A stretch of DNA of 18,199 nt, taken from positions 1 to 18,199 of the forward strand of contig JADZBR010000202.1 of the NCBI GenBank assembly GCA_020852035.1. The letters run 5' to 3'. Below are positions 8,725 to 15,189 of this stretch, one piece after another; the first letter of the stretch is position 1, and every line of letters begins with the position of its first letter. The notes below the pieces were generated by a model. That model made no database searches. It was not told where the DNA came from and saw only the letters and a program-made list of their open reading frames with translations. The DNA comes from Caulobacteraceae bacterium (GTDB lineage Bacteria > Pseudomonadota > Alphaproteobacteria > Caulobacterales > Caulobacteraceae). The translations under genes and the position numbers were made by a program.

Positions 8725-9168
8725 ATGAGTCCCGACACCGACATGCTCGCGCTCGCCGACGAGCTTCGCCCCGGCCTCCTGCGCGTCTCCCGCCAGCTTC
8801 GGCGCGACGCCCAGGTAGCCGGTCTTTCCGCCCTCGACACCCTGCTTCTGGGAATGATCAAGAAGCGCCCCGGCGTGGGCGTGTCCGAACTCGCCGAGCT
8901 GGAGAGCCTCTCGCGGCCGACCATGAGCGAGCACGCCAAGCGGCTGGAGCGGGCCGGCTGGGTCGCGCGCCTGGCGCCCGGCGAAGGCCAGGACCGGCGG
9001 CGCATCGGGCTGAAGATCACCCCGGCCGGAACGCGCGCGCTCGACGCGGTGCGCCGCCAGCGCAACGACTGGCTGGCCGCGCGGCTGGCCCGCCTCAGCC
9101 CCGAGGCGCGCGCGGCGCTGGCCGCGGCCGCCCGTCCGCTGCTCGAACTCGCCGGAGCGCCCCAGTGA
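8725..9168 (+). CDS. MarR family transcriptional regulator
   Basis: A 147-residue winged helix-turn-helix regulator. Seen: an N-terminal helical dimerisation segment, a core beginning LSALDTLLLGMIKKRPGVGV, the recognition-helix region SELAELESLSRPTMSEHAKRLE (about 54-75), and the wing DRRRIGLKITPAG (about 90-102), the typical MarR D-x-R beta-hairpin. The length is normal. The start at 8725 immediately follows a promoter with an operator-like palindrome and has no visible Shine-Dalgarno, so a leaderless mRNA is suspected. The gene overlaps the downstream exporter by the 4-base GTGA, forming an apparent two-gene operon. By analogy with other MarR-exporter pairs it likely represses both genes until a toxic ligand binds. 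The ligand is unknown. Confidence 0.92.
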   Translation: MSPDTDMLALADELRPGLLRVSRQLRRDAQVAGLSALDTLLLGMIKKRPGVGVSELAELESLSRPTMSEHAKRLERAGWVARLAPGEGQDRRRIGLKITPAGTRALDAVRRQRNDWLAARLARLSPEARAALAAAARPLLELAGAPQ

Positions 9169-10652
9169 CCGTCCAGCCGATCGACGAGGAGAAGCACCGG
9201 CGCCCGCCGGTGGAGGCCGAGGCGCTGATGGTCGAGGAGCCGCACGTCCGTTTCTCGCGCTCCAGCGTGGTCGCCGCCATCATCGGCGCGGCGATGCTGA
9301 TGCAGACGCTGAACGCCACGGTGCTGTCCAACGCCCTGCCGACGATGGCACATGCGCTGCATATCGAGCCGCTGCGGCTGAACCTGGCGATCACCGCCTA
9401 CATGCTGGCCGCGGCGGTGTTCCTGCCGGTCAGCGGCTGGCTCGCCGACCGCTACGGGGCCAAGAAGGTGTTCCTGGCGGCCATCGCCCTCTACGCGGTG
9501 ACCTCGGCCCTCTGCGGCGCGGCCCACAACCTGGAACAGCTGGTCGCCGCGCGGCTGGCGCAGGGCATGGCCGGGGCGATGATGATGCCTGTGGGACGGC
9601 TGGTGCTGCTGCGGACCACGCCTAAGAACGAGATCGTCCAGGCGATGGCGGTGCTGACCATGCCGGCGCTGCTGGGCCCGGTGCTGGGGCCGCCGATCGG
9701 CGGCTTCATCGTCACCTTCGGCTCGTGGCGGTGGATCTTCCTGATCAATTTGCCGATCGCCGCGCTGGGGCTCTTCCTGGTCAGCCGCTTCGTGCCGAAC
9801 GTGAAGGAGGAGGAGCCGCAGAAGCTCGACGCACTGGGCCTGATCCTCACCGGCGTGGGCCTGGCGGTGCTGATCTTCGGGTTCGAGAACCTCGGCCGCG
9901 ACGAGCTGCCGGCGGGGCTGACGGCGGGGCTGTTCCTGGGCGCCTTCGCCGCGTTCGGGCTCTACTGGCGCCACTGGCGGCGGAACCGGCGGGACGCCAT
10001 CCTCGACCTGTCGCTGTTCAGCATCCAGACCTTCCGCGCCTCGGTGGTCGGCGGCGGGTTCATGCGGATCGCGATGGGGGCGACGCCGTTCATGCTGGCG
10101 CTGCTGCTGCAGATCGGCTTCGGCCTCTCGGCGCTGGAGGCGGGGCTGCTCACCTTCACCAGCGCGGTGGGCGCCCTGGTGATGAAGACCGCCGCGCCGC
10201 CGATCCTGCGGCGCTTCGGGTTCAAGAACACCCTGCTGGTCAATGCGGTGATCGTCGGGGCGACCTTCGCGGCCTATGCGCTGTTTACGGCGCGGACGCC
10301 GCACTGGCTGCTGATCCTGGTGCTGCTGACCAGCGGCTTCTTCCGCTCGCTGCAGTTCACCAGCCTGAACGGCCTGGCCTACGCCGACGTCGACCAGCCG
10401 CAGATGAGCCGCGCCACCACCATGGCCTCGATGTGCCAGCAGCTGGTGCAGTCGATCGGCATCGGCGTGGCGGCCATGCTGATCCACGTCTTCATGGTGA
10501 CGCGCGGGGAGAGCCAGCTGACGGTGGCGGCGATCTCGCCGGCCTTCGTGGTGATCGGGGCGATCACCCTGATCTCGATCCTGTTCTTCCTGCCGCTGCC
10601 GGCGAACGCGGGCGACGAACTGCAGGACCGGCCAAGAGCGCGGCGCGCCTGA
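9165..10652 (+). CDS. DHA2 family (14-TM) MFS drug exporter
   Basis: 495 residues starting at a GTG (9165) that overlaps the marR stop as GTGA, with GGAG eight bases upstream inside marR. The frame is open further left, but that stretch translates marR sequence out of frame. Seen: motif A GWLADRYGAKK (91-101), the motif B arginine region (ARLAQGMAGAMMMP), and the antiporter motif C LGPVLGPPIGG (170-180), which places it in proton-driven DHA2 exporters, close to the HsrA/MdtD type. About 14 hydrophobic segments fit. The N-terminal 30 residues are cytoplasmic and charged. The paired MarR regulator suggests drug or toxic-compound export. The actual substrate cannot be deduced. Confidence 0.92.
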   Translation: MTVQPIDEEKHRRPPVEAEALMVEEPHVRFSRSSVVAAIIGAAMLMQTLNATVLSNALPTMAHALHIEPLRLNLAITAYMLAAAVFLPVSGWLADRYGAKKVFLAAIALYAVTSALCGAAHNLEQLVAARLAQGMAGAMMMPVGRLVLLRTTPKNEIVQAMAVLTMPALLGPVLGPPIGGFIVTFGSWRWIFLINLPIAALGLFLVSRFVPNVKEEEPQKLDALGLILTGVGLAVLIFGFENLGRDELPAGLTAGLFLGAFAAFGLYWRHWRRNRRDAILDLSLFSIQTFRASVVGGGFMRIAMGATPFMLALLLQIGFGLSALEAGLLTFTSAVGALVMKTAAPPILRRFGFKNTLLVNAVIVGATFAAYALFTARTPHWLLILVLLTSGFFRSLQFTSLNGLAYADVDQPQMSRATTMASMCQQLVQSIGIGVAAMLIHVFMVTRGESQLTVAAISPAFVVIGAITLISILFFLPLPANAGDELQDRPRARRA

Positions 10653-10700
10653 TCGGAACGTCGCAAAACGCCTGCGGCGATGCGGCATGACGGTTTTTGC

Positions 10701-10729
10701 TTCACCTATCGGGCGACGCCCGCTATACG
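10701..10729 (+). promoter_or_regulatory. Candidate tRNA promoter
   Basis: TTCACC (10701-10706) and TATACG (10724-10729) are 17 bases apart, with a predicted start near 10736, a few bases before the tRNA. The region between the exporter stop (10652) and the tRNA shows no other feature. This is a visual match only. Confidence 0.4.
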
Positions 10730-10742
10730 CCGCGCCTCTTAC

Positions 10743-10817
<75 letters not shown>

Positions 10818-10912
10818 TCCTCTCTCAGCATCCGAAACGCGAAGCGTGACTCGCAAATCGCGGCGCGCGGCGCCACATGTCGGTCCGCGCAGAGCAACGA
10901 GAGGGGAGCGCC

Positions 10913-11749
10913 ATGACCGACACCGCCTATGAACCGCCCAAGGTCTGGACCTGGAACAAGGAAAACGGCGGGCGCTTCGCCAACATCAACCGGCCGATCG
11001 CCGGGCCGACGCACGACAAGGACCTGCCGGTCGGCAAGCATCCGCTGCAGCTCTATTCGCTGGCGACGCCGAACGGCATGAAGGCCGGGATCATGCTGGA
11101 GGAGCTGCTGGCGCTCGGCCACGCGGGCGCCGAATACGACGCCTGGATGATCCAGATCGGAACCGGCGACCAGTTCGGCAGCGGCGTCGTGGCCGCCAAT
11201 CCCAATTCCAAGATCCCGGCGCTGGTCGACCGCAGCGGCGCCGAGCCGATTCGCGTGTTCGAATCGGGCGCCATCCTGGTGCACCTGGCCGAGACGTTCG
11301 GCGCGCTCCTGCCCACCGAGCCGGCGGCGCGGGCCGAGACCATGTCCTGGCTCTTCTGGCAGATGGGCAGCGCGCCCTACCTGGGCGGCGGTTTCGGCCA
11401 CTTCTACGCCTATGCGCCCTACAAGAGGGAGTATCCCATCGACCGCTTCGCGATGGAGGTGAAGCGCCAGCTGGACGTGCTGGACCGGCAACTGGCCGAG
11501 CGGCGGTTCATCGCCGGCGACGACTACACGATCGCCGACATCGCCATCTGGCCCTGGTACGGCGGGCTGGTGAAGGGCGTGATCTACAACGCCGCCGAGT
11601 TCCTCTCGGTGCACGAGTACAAGAACGTGCTGCGCTGGTCCGACGAGATCTCGGCGCGGCCGGCGGTGAAGCGCGGGCGGATCGTCAACAGCGCCAAGCT
11701 GGCCGAGCGTCACGCCGCCGCGGACATCGACGCGGCGCTGGCGGGGTGA
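10913..11749 (+). CDS. yghU: YghU-type glutathione transferase / disulfide-bond oxidoreductase
   Basis: 278 residues starting MTDTAYEPPKVWTW, with GAGGGGAG just upstream. An ATG at 10877 would add 12 unconvincing residues. The sequence matches E. coli YghU closely from memory: an N-terminal extension with FANINRPIAGPTH (22-34), then LYSLATPNGMKAGIMLEELL, NPNSKIPALVD (97-107), FESGAIL, and in the C-terminal domain MSWLFWQMG, GGGFGHFYAYAPYK, DYTIADIAIWPW and RPAVKRGRIVN. YghU-type proteins bind two glutathiones and show disulfide reductase activity, and act in the cytoplasm. The gene ends ten bases before repeat D2 and converges on the P450. Confidence 0.95.
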   Translation: MTDTAYEPPKVWTWNKENGGRFANINRPIAGPTHDKDLPVGKHPLQLYSLATPNGMKAGIMLEELLALGHAGAEYDAWMIQIGTGDQFGSGVVAANPNSKIPALVDRSGAEPIRVFESGAILVHLAETFGALLPTEPAARAETMSWLFWQMGSAPYLGGGFGHFYAYAPYKREYPIDRFAMEVKRQLDVLDRQLAERRFIAGDDYTIADIAIWPWYGGLVKGVIYNAAEFLSVHEYKNVLRWSDEISARPAVKRGRIVNSAKLAERHAAADIDAALAG

Positions 11750-11758
11750 CTCCAAAAT

Positions 11759-11867
11759 TCCGCTCATCCCCGCGAAAGCGGGGACCCAGGTGTTTTATCG
11801 ATGGGCGTCGGCGTTTCCGGCTTGAACCTAAAAAGCCTGGGTCCCCGCCTTCGCGGGGATGAGCGGA
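11759..11867. repeat. Palindromic repeat family D, copy D2 (convergent junction)
   Basis: A 109-bp element. The 32-base arms (11759-11790 and 11836-11867) are reverse complements with one mismatch (GCCTTCGC replaces GCTTTCGC). The spacer TGTTTTATCGATGGGCG ... TTGAACC plus an A-run is the same as in D1 with a few substitutions, and has the same orientation. It fills the junction between the yghU-like gene and the P450 gene, so it may terminate both. Confidence 0.9.
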
Positions 11868-11874
11868 ACGGGGC

Positions 11875-13143
11875 TCAGTTCCGCGCCGGGATCACCACCG
11901 GCAGGGTCTCATAGCCCTTCACGAACACCGAGTGGGTGCGCAGCGGCTCAGCCACCAGCTCGATGTGCGGGAAGCGCTTCATGATCTCTTCCCAGATGAT
12001 GGTCAGCTGCAACTCGGCCAGGCGGTTGCCGACGCAGCGGTGGATGCCGAAGCCGAACGAGAGATGCTGGCGCGGCCGCTCGCGGTCGATGATGTAGGCG
12101 TTGGGGTTGTCGATCATCGCCTCGTCGCGGTTGCCCGAGACGTACCACATCACCACCTTGTCGCCCTTGGAGACGGTCTTGCCGCCGAGCTCCACGTCGC
12201 GCGTGGCGGTGCGGCGCATGTGGGCCAGCGGGGTCTGCCAGCGGATGGTCTCGGAGACCATCGAGGGGATCAGGGAATGGTCCGCCTTCAGCTTGGCGTA
12301 CTGGTCGGGATGTTTGTTCAGCGCATAGACCGAGCCGGAGATGGTGTTCCGGGTGGTGTCGTTGCCGCCGATGATCAGCAGAACCACATTCCCGTGGTAC
12401 TCGTGCATCTCCATGTTCCGGGTCGCCTCGCCGTGCGCCAGCATGGAGACCAGGTCGCCCTGCGGCGGGGCGTTGACCCGCTCGTTCCAGAGCTCGGTGA
12501 AGCGGCCGAAACAGGCGTTCGCTTCCTCCAGCTTGTGTTCCCAACTCTTGGCCGGGCCGTAACCGGGGGTGTTGGTGAACATGTCCGACCAGTGGGTCAG
12601 CAGGCGCCGGTCTTCCTGCGGGAACTCGAAGAGCGTGGCCAGCGTCATCGCCGTCAGCTCCTTGGAGACCAGGTCCACCCAGTCGAACTCCTCGCCGATC
12701 GGCAGGCCGTCGAGGATCTTGCCGGCGCGCTCGCGGATCAGCGGACCCATGACCGCCAGGTTGGCCGGCGCCACCGCCGGGCTGACCGTCTTGCGCTGCA
12801 CGTCGTGCTTGGGCGGGTCCATCGAGATGAAGCTGGGGCGGGTGGGACGCTTGGCCTGCTCGGCCTCGGCCTCCAGGCTGGGCAGGGTGATGCCGTCGGC
12901 CGAGGAATAGTCGGCGTGGTTGGTGTCCACCGCCATGATGTCGTCCCAGCGGGTGACCGACCAGAAACGGCCGTGCGCGCCGTCTTCGGTGAGGTGCACC
13001 GGGTCTTCCGCGCGCAGGCGGTCGAACATCGGCCACATGGCGTCCTGGGCGAAGAGGTCCGGCTGGGCTGGGTCGAGGTCCTTCAGCGGAATGTCGTAGG
13101 CCCGCGCGCGCGCTTCGGCCCTGATGTCGACGGCGCCGTCCAT
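11875..13143 (-). CDS. CYP153-family cytochrome P450 (alkane / fatty acid terminal hydroxylase)
   Basis: A 422-residue soluble class I P450. Seen: I-helix GGNDTTR (259-265), K-helix ETIR (298-301), and the heme-binding loop FGFGIHRCVG with Cys370. Family-level stretches such as MDPPKHDVQRKTVSP, GGNDTTRN, IRWQTPLAHMRRTA, VMWYVSGNRD and LSFGFGIHRCVGNRLAELQL match CYP153A enzymes, which hydroxylate medium-chain alkanes and fatty acids at the terminal position. The start has GGGAG eight bases upstream. CYP153 needs a ferredoxin and a ferredoxin reductase, often in the same operon, but neither is in this window, so electron partners must lie elsewhere. A GTGATCAC palindrome lies in the upstream region. 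The family is confident from memory; the exact substrate is not. Confidence 0.93.
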   Translation of the reverse strand: MDGAVDIRAEARARAYDIPLKDLDPAQPDLFAQDAMWPMFDRLRAEDPVHLTEDGAHGRFWSVTRWDDIMAVDTNHADYSSADGITLPSLEAEAEQAKRPTRPSFISMDPPKHDVQRKTVSPAVAPANLAVMGPLIRERAGKILDGLPIGEEFDWVDLVSKELTAMTLATLFEFPQEDRRLLTHWSDMFTNTPGYGPAKSWEHKLEEANACFGRFTELWNERVNAPPQGDLVSMLAHGEATRNMEMHEYHGNVVLLIIGGNDTTRNTISGSVYALNKHPDQYAKLKADHSLIPSMVSETIRWQTPLAHMRRTATRDVELGGKTVSKGDKVVMWYVSGNRDEAMIDNPNAYIIDRERPRQHLSFGFGIHRCVGNRLAELQLTIIWEEIMKRFPHIELVAEPLRTHSVFVKGYETLPVVIPARN

Positions 13144-13175
13144 GATCGTTTCTCCCGAAATGGCTTTGTTTTTAT

Positions 13176-13183
13176 GTGATCAC
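13176..13183 (-). promoter_or_regulatory. Operator-like palindrome upstream of the P450 gene
   Basis: GTGATCAC is a perfect 8-base palindrome, 33 bases upstream of the P450 start in the divergent gap to the small ORF. It is flanked on both strands by an AT-rich stretch (TTTTTAT). It could serve a GntR- or CRP-like regulator, but the site is short and there is no confident -35/-10 pair. Confidence 0.25.
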
Positions 13184-13237
13184 TGTGAACCCAACTCGGC
13201 CGGGGCGACAAGCCGCGTTCTGACGTAAGGGGAACCG

Positions 13238-13363
13238 ATGACCGACAAGCCGCCTCCCGATCCCAAGGCCGCGCGCGAGGCCAAGCTGGCCCAGGCGCTG
13301 CGGGCCAACCTGCGCCGGCGCAAGGCCGCGCCGCCGCCGCCGAAAGACGACAAGCGTTCGTGA
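13238..13363 (+). CDS. Small hypothetical protein upstream of murA
   Basis: A 41-residue ORF, too short for many gene finders. It starts ATG at 13238 with AGGGG five bases upstream and ends TGA at 13361-13363. The protein is Lys/Arg/Ala/Pro-rich (MTDKPPPDPKAAREAKLAQA, then an RRRK patch and PPPP, ending KDDKRS). It probably forms one basic amphipathic helix. Similar short basic proteins of unknown function lie upstream of murA in related bacteria, as far as I recall. The start codon, Shine-Dalgarno and absence of another use for this region support it. It is followed by a strong hairpin at 13367-13391. Confidence 0.6.
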   Translation: MTDKPPPDPKAAREAKLAQALRANLRRRKAAPPPPKDDKRS

Positions 13364-13366
13364 CAG

Positions 13367-13391
13367 GCGCCGCCCTTGCGCGGGGCGGCGC
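13367..13391 (+). terminator. GC-rich hairpin after the small ORF
   Basis: GCGCCGCCC (13367-13375) pairs with GGGCGGCGC (13383-13391) around the loop TTGCGCG, a 9-bp perfect stem. It begins four bases after the small-ORF stop and lies 64 bases before murA. No T-run follows, so it could be a weak terminator, an attenuator of murA, or an mRNA stabiliser. Confidence 0.45.
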
Positions 13392-13420
13392 AACCGATAG
13401 AAGCGAATCTCGGCCGTATC

Positions 13421-13446
13421 GCCGGTCTTGGAGGCCGGTCTTAGAG
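13421..13446 (+). repeat. 13-base tandem duplication in the murA leader
   Basis: GCCGGTCTTGGAG (13421-13433) is followed directly by GCCGGTCTTAGAG (13434-13446), 12 of 13 identical. The second copy runs into the murA ribosome binding site (GAGGG at 13444-13448). The first copy carries a second Shine-Dalgarno-like GGAG. This looks like a recent slip duplication. Confidence 0.7.
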
Positions 13447-13454
13447 GGACGTGA

Positions 13455-14756
13455 ATGGATCGCATCGCCATCACCGGCGGCGCGCGGCTGAACGGGGAGA
13501 TCCCCATCGGCGGCGCCAAGAATTCCGCCATCAAGCTGATGGCCGCCAGCCTGCTCACCGACGAGCCGGTGCGCCTGACCAATATGCCGCGACTGGCCGA
13601 CACGCGCCTGCTGGGCAGGCTGATGCAGCGCCTGGGCACGCAGATCGTCGAGCGCGACGACGGTCCGGACGGGCAGGAGACGACCCTGCACACCCCGGAG
13701 GTCGTCTCGACCATCGCCCCCTACGACCTGGTCCGTCAGATGCGCGCCTCGTTCAACGTGCTGGGGCCGCTGATCGCCCGCACCGGCCAGGCCAAGGTCT
13801 CGCTGCCCGGCGGCTGCGCCATCGGCGCGCGGCCGGTGGACCTGCACCTGATGGCGCTGGAGGCGCTGGGCGCGCGCATCGACCTGCACGAGGGCTATGT
13901 CTACGCCCAGGCGCCGCGCGGCCTGAAGGGCGCGGAGATCGAGTTCCCGTTCTCCTCGGTCGGCGCCACCGAGCACGCCATGATGGCCGCCGCCCTGGCC
14001 GAGGGAACCACGGTGCTGCGGCGCGCCGCGCAGGAGCCGGAGCTGGACGACCTGGCCGAGTGCCTGAACGCGATGGGCGCGAAGATCCATCGCGACCCGA
14101 CCGCCAACCTGCCGACCATCGTCATCGAGGGTGTCGGCAAGCTGCACGGCGTCACCCACAGGGTGGTGCCGGACCGCATCGAGATGGGCACCTACGCCGT
14201 CGCCGCGGCGATGGCCGGCGGCGAGGTGAAACTGACCGGCGGGCGTCCCGAGCACATCCGCCCGCTGATCGACGCCCTGGAAGAGGCCGGCGTGACCGTC
14301 AACGAGCTCAACGACGGCATGGTGGTGGCCCGCAACGGCGCGCGGCTGAAGCCGGTGAACATCGAGACCGACGTCTATCCCGCCTTCGCCACCGACCTGC
14401 AGGCGCAGTTCATGGCCCTGATGACGATGGCCGACGGCGAATCGGTGATCAAGGAGACGGTGTTCGAAAACCGCTTCATGCACGTGGCCGAACTGCGCCG
14501 GTTCGGCGCCGACATCTCGGTGAGCGGCAACGAGGCGACCGTGCATGGCGTGGAGAAGCTGGAAGGCGCCCCGGTGATGGCCACCGACCTGCGCGCTTCG
14601 GTGGGCCTGGTGATCGCCGCCCTGGCGGCCAAGGGCGAGACCGTCGTCGACCGCGTCTATCACCTGGACCGCGGCTTCGAGCGGCTGGAGGAGAAGCTCT
14701 CGGCCTGCGGGGCCAATGTGCGCCGCCTGAAGGGCGACGGGCCGATCGAGGACTGA
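13455..14756 (+). CDS. murA: UDP-N-acetylglucosamine 1-carboxyvinyltransferase
   Basis: First committed enzyme of peptidoglycan synthesis: transfers enolpyruvate from PEP to UDP-GlcNAc in the cytoplasm. 433 residues, normal length. Seen: N-terminal IPIGGAKNSAIKLM with Lys22-Asn23, the catalytic loop LPGGCAIGARPVDLHL with Cys121 (equivalent of E. coli Cys115, so fosfomycin-sensitive by this criterion), and YHLDRGFERLEEKL near the C-terminus. The start at 13455 has GAGGG six bases upstream. It is followed after one base by a DUF2948 gene, a conserved alphaproteobacterial pairing. The leader has a hairpin and a tandem duplication that may affect translation or termination. Confidence 0.98.
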   Translation: MDRIAITGGARLNGEIPIGGAKNSAIKLMAASLLTDEPVRLTNMPRLADTRLLGRLMQRLGTQIVERDDGPDGQETTLHTPEVVSTIAPYDLVRQMRASFNVLGPLIARTGQAKVSLPGGCAIGARPVDLHLMALEALGARIDLHEGYVYAQAPRGLKGAEIEFPFSSVGATEHAMMAAALAEGTTVLRRAAQEPELDDLAECLNAMGAKIHRDPTANLPTIVIEGVGKLHGVTHRVVPDRIEMGTYAVAAAMAGGEVKLTGGRPEHIRPLIDALEEAGVTVNELNDGMVVARNGARLKPVNIETDVYPAFATDLQAQFMALMTMADGESVIKETVFENRFMHVAELRRFGADISVSGNEATVHGVEKLEGAPVMATDLRASVGLVIAALAAKGETVVDRVYHLDRGFERLEEKLSACGANVRRLKGDGPIED

Positions 14757-14757
14757 C

Positions 14758-15186
14758 GTGGCCGACATGCCCGACCCCTTGCGCCTCCTGGCCGAGGACG
14801 CCGACGACCTTTCGGTGATCTCCGCGGCCCTGCAGGACGCCGTCGCCCGCATCGGCGACATCGCCTACGAGAAGGCGAGCCGGCGGCTGACGCTTGCCTT
14901 CAACCGCTACCGCTGGGAGCAGGGCGGCGAGCGGGTGCGCTGCGGCCTGCAGCTCGGCTCGGTGCTGGCCGTGAAGGCCCGGCGGCTGCGGCGGCAGGCG
15001 AAGGACGCGGTGGTGGAACTGCTCGCCATCAGCTTCGAGCCCGGCGAGGCGCCGGGCGGCGCGATCGTGCTGACCTTCGCCGGCGGCGGCGACCTGCGGG
15101 TCGAGGTCGAGTGCGTCGATGCGGTGCTCGCCGACCTCACCCAGCCCTGGCCGACCCGCCGGGCGCCGGCGCACGACGAGGCGTAG
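14758..15186 (+). CDS. DUF2948 family protein
   Basis: 142 residues starting at a GTG (14758) one base after the murA stop, with GAGGA five bases upstream inside murA. An ATG three codons later is an alternative. Seen: RLLAEDADDLSVISAALQDAV at the N-terminus, ASRRLTLAFNRYRWEQ in the middle, and a terminal QPWPTR segment, the pattern of DUF2948. The gene usually lies between murA and hisD in alphaproteobacteria. Function is unknown, and no catalytic motif is apparent. Its stop is three bases from the stop of the convergent quinoprotein gene, with no terminator-like sequence between them. Confidence 0.9.
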   Translation: MADMPDPLRLLAEDADDLSVISAALQDAVARIGDIAYEKASRRLTLAFNRYRWEQGGERVRCGLQLGSVLAVKARRLRRQAKDAVVELLAISFEPGEAPGGAIVLTFAGGGDLRVEVECVDAVLADLTQPWPTRRAPAHDEA

Positions 15187-15189
15187 CCG

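Noticed and set aside
8688..9164. N-terminal extension of the DHA2 exporter over marR
   Set aside because: It is the marR gene read out of frame. The GTG at 9165 with an upstream GGAG and stop overlap is the sensible start.
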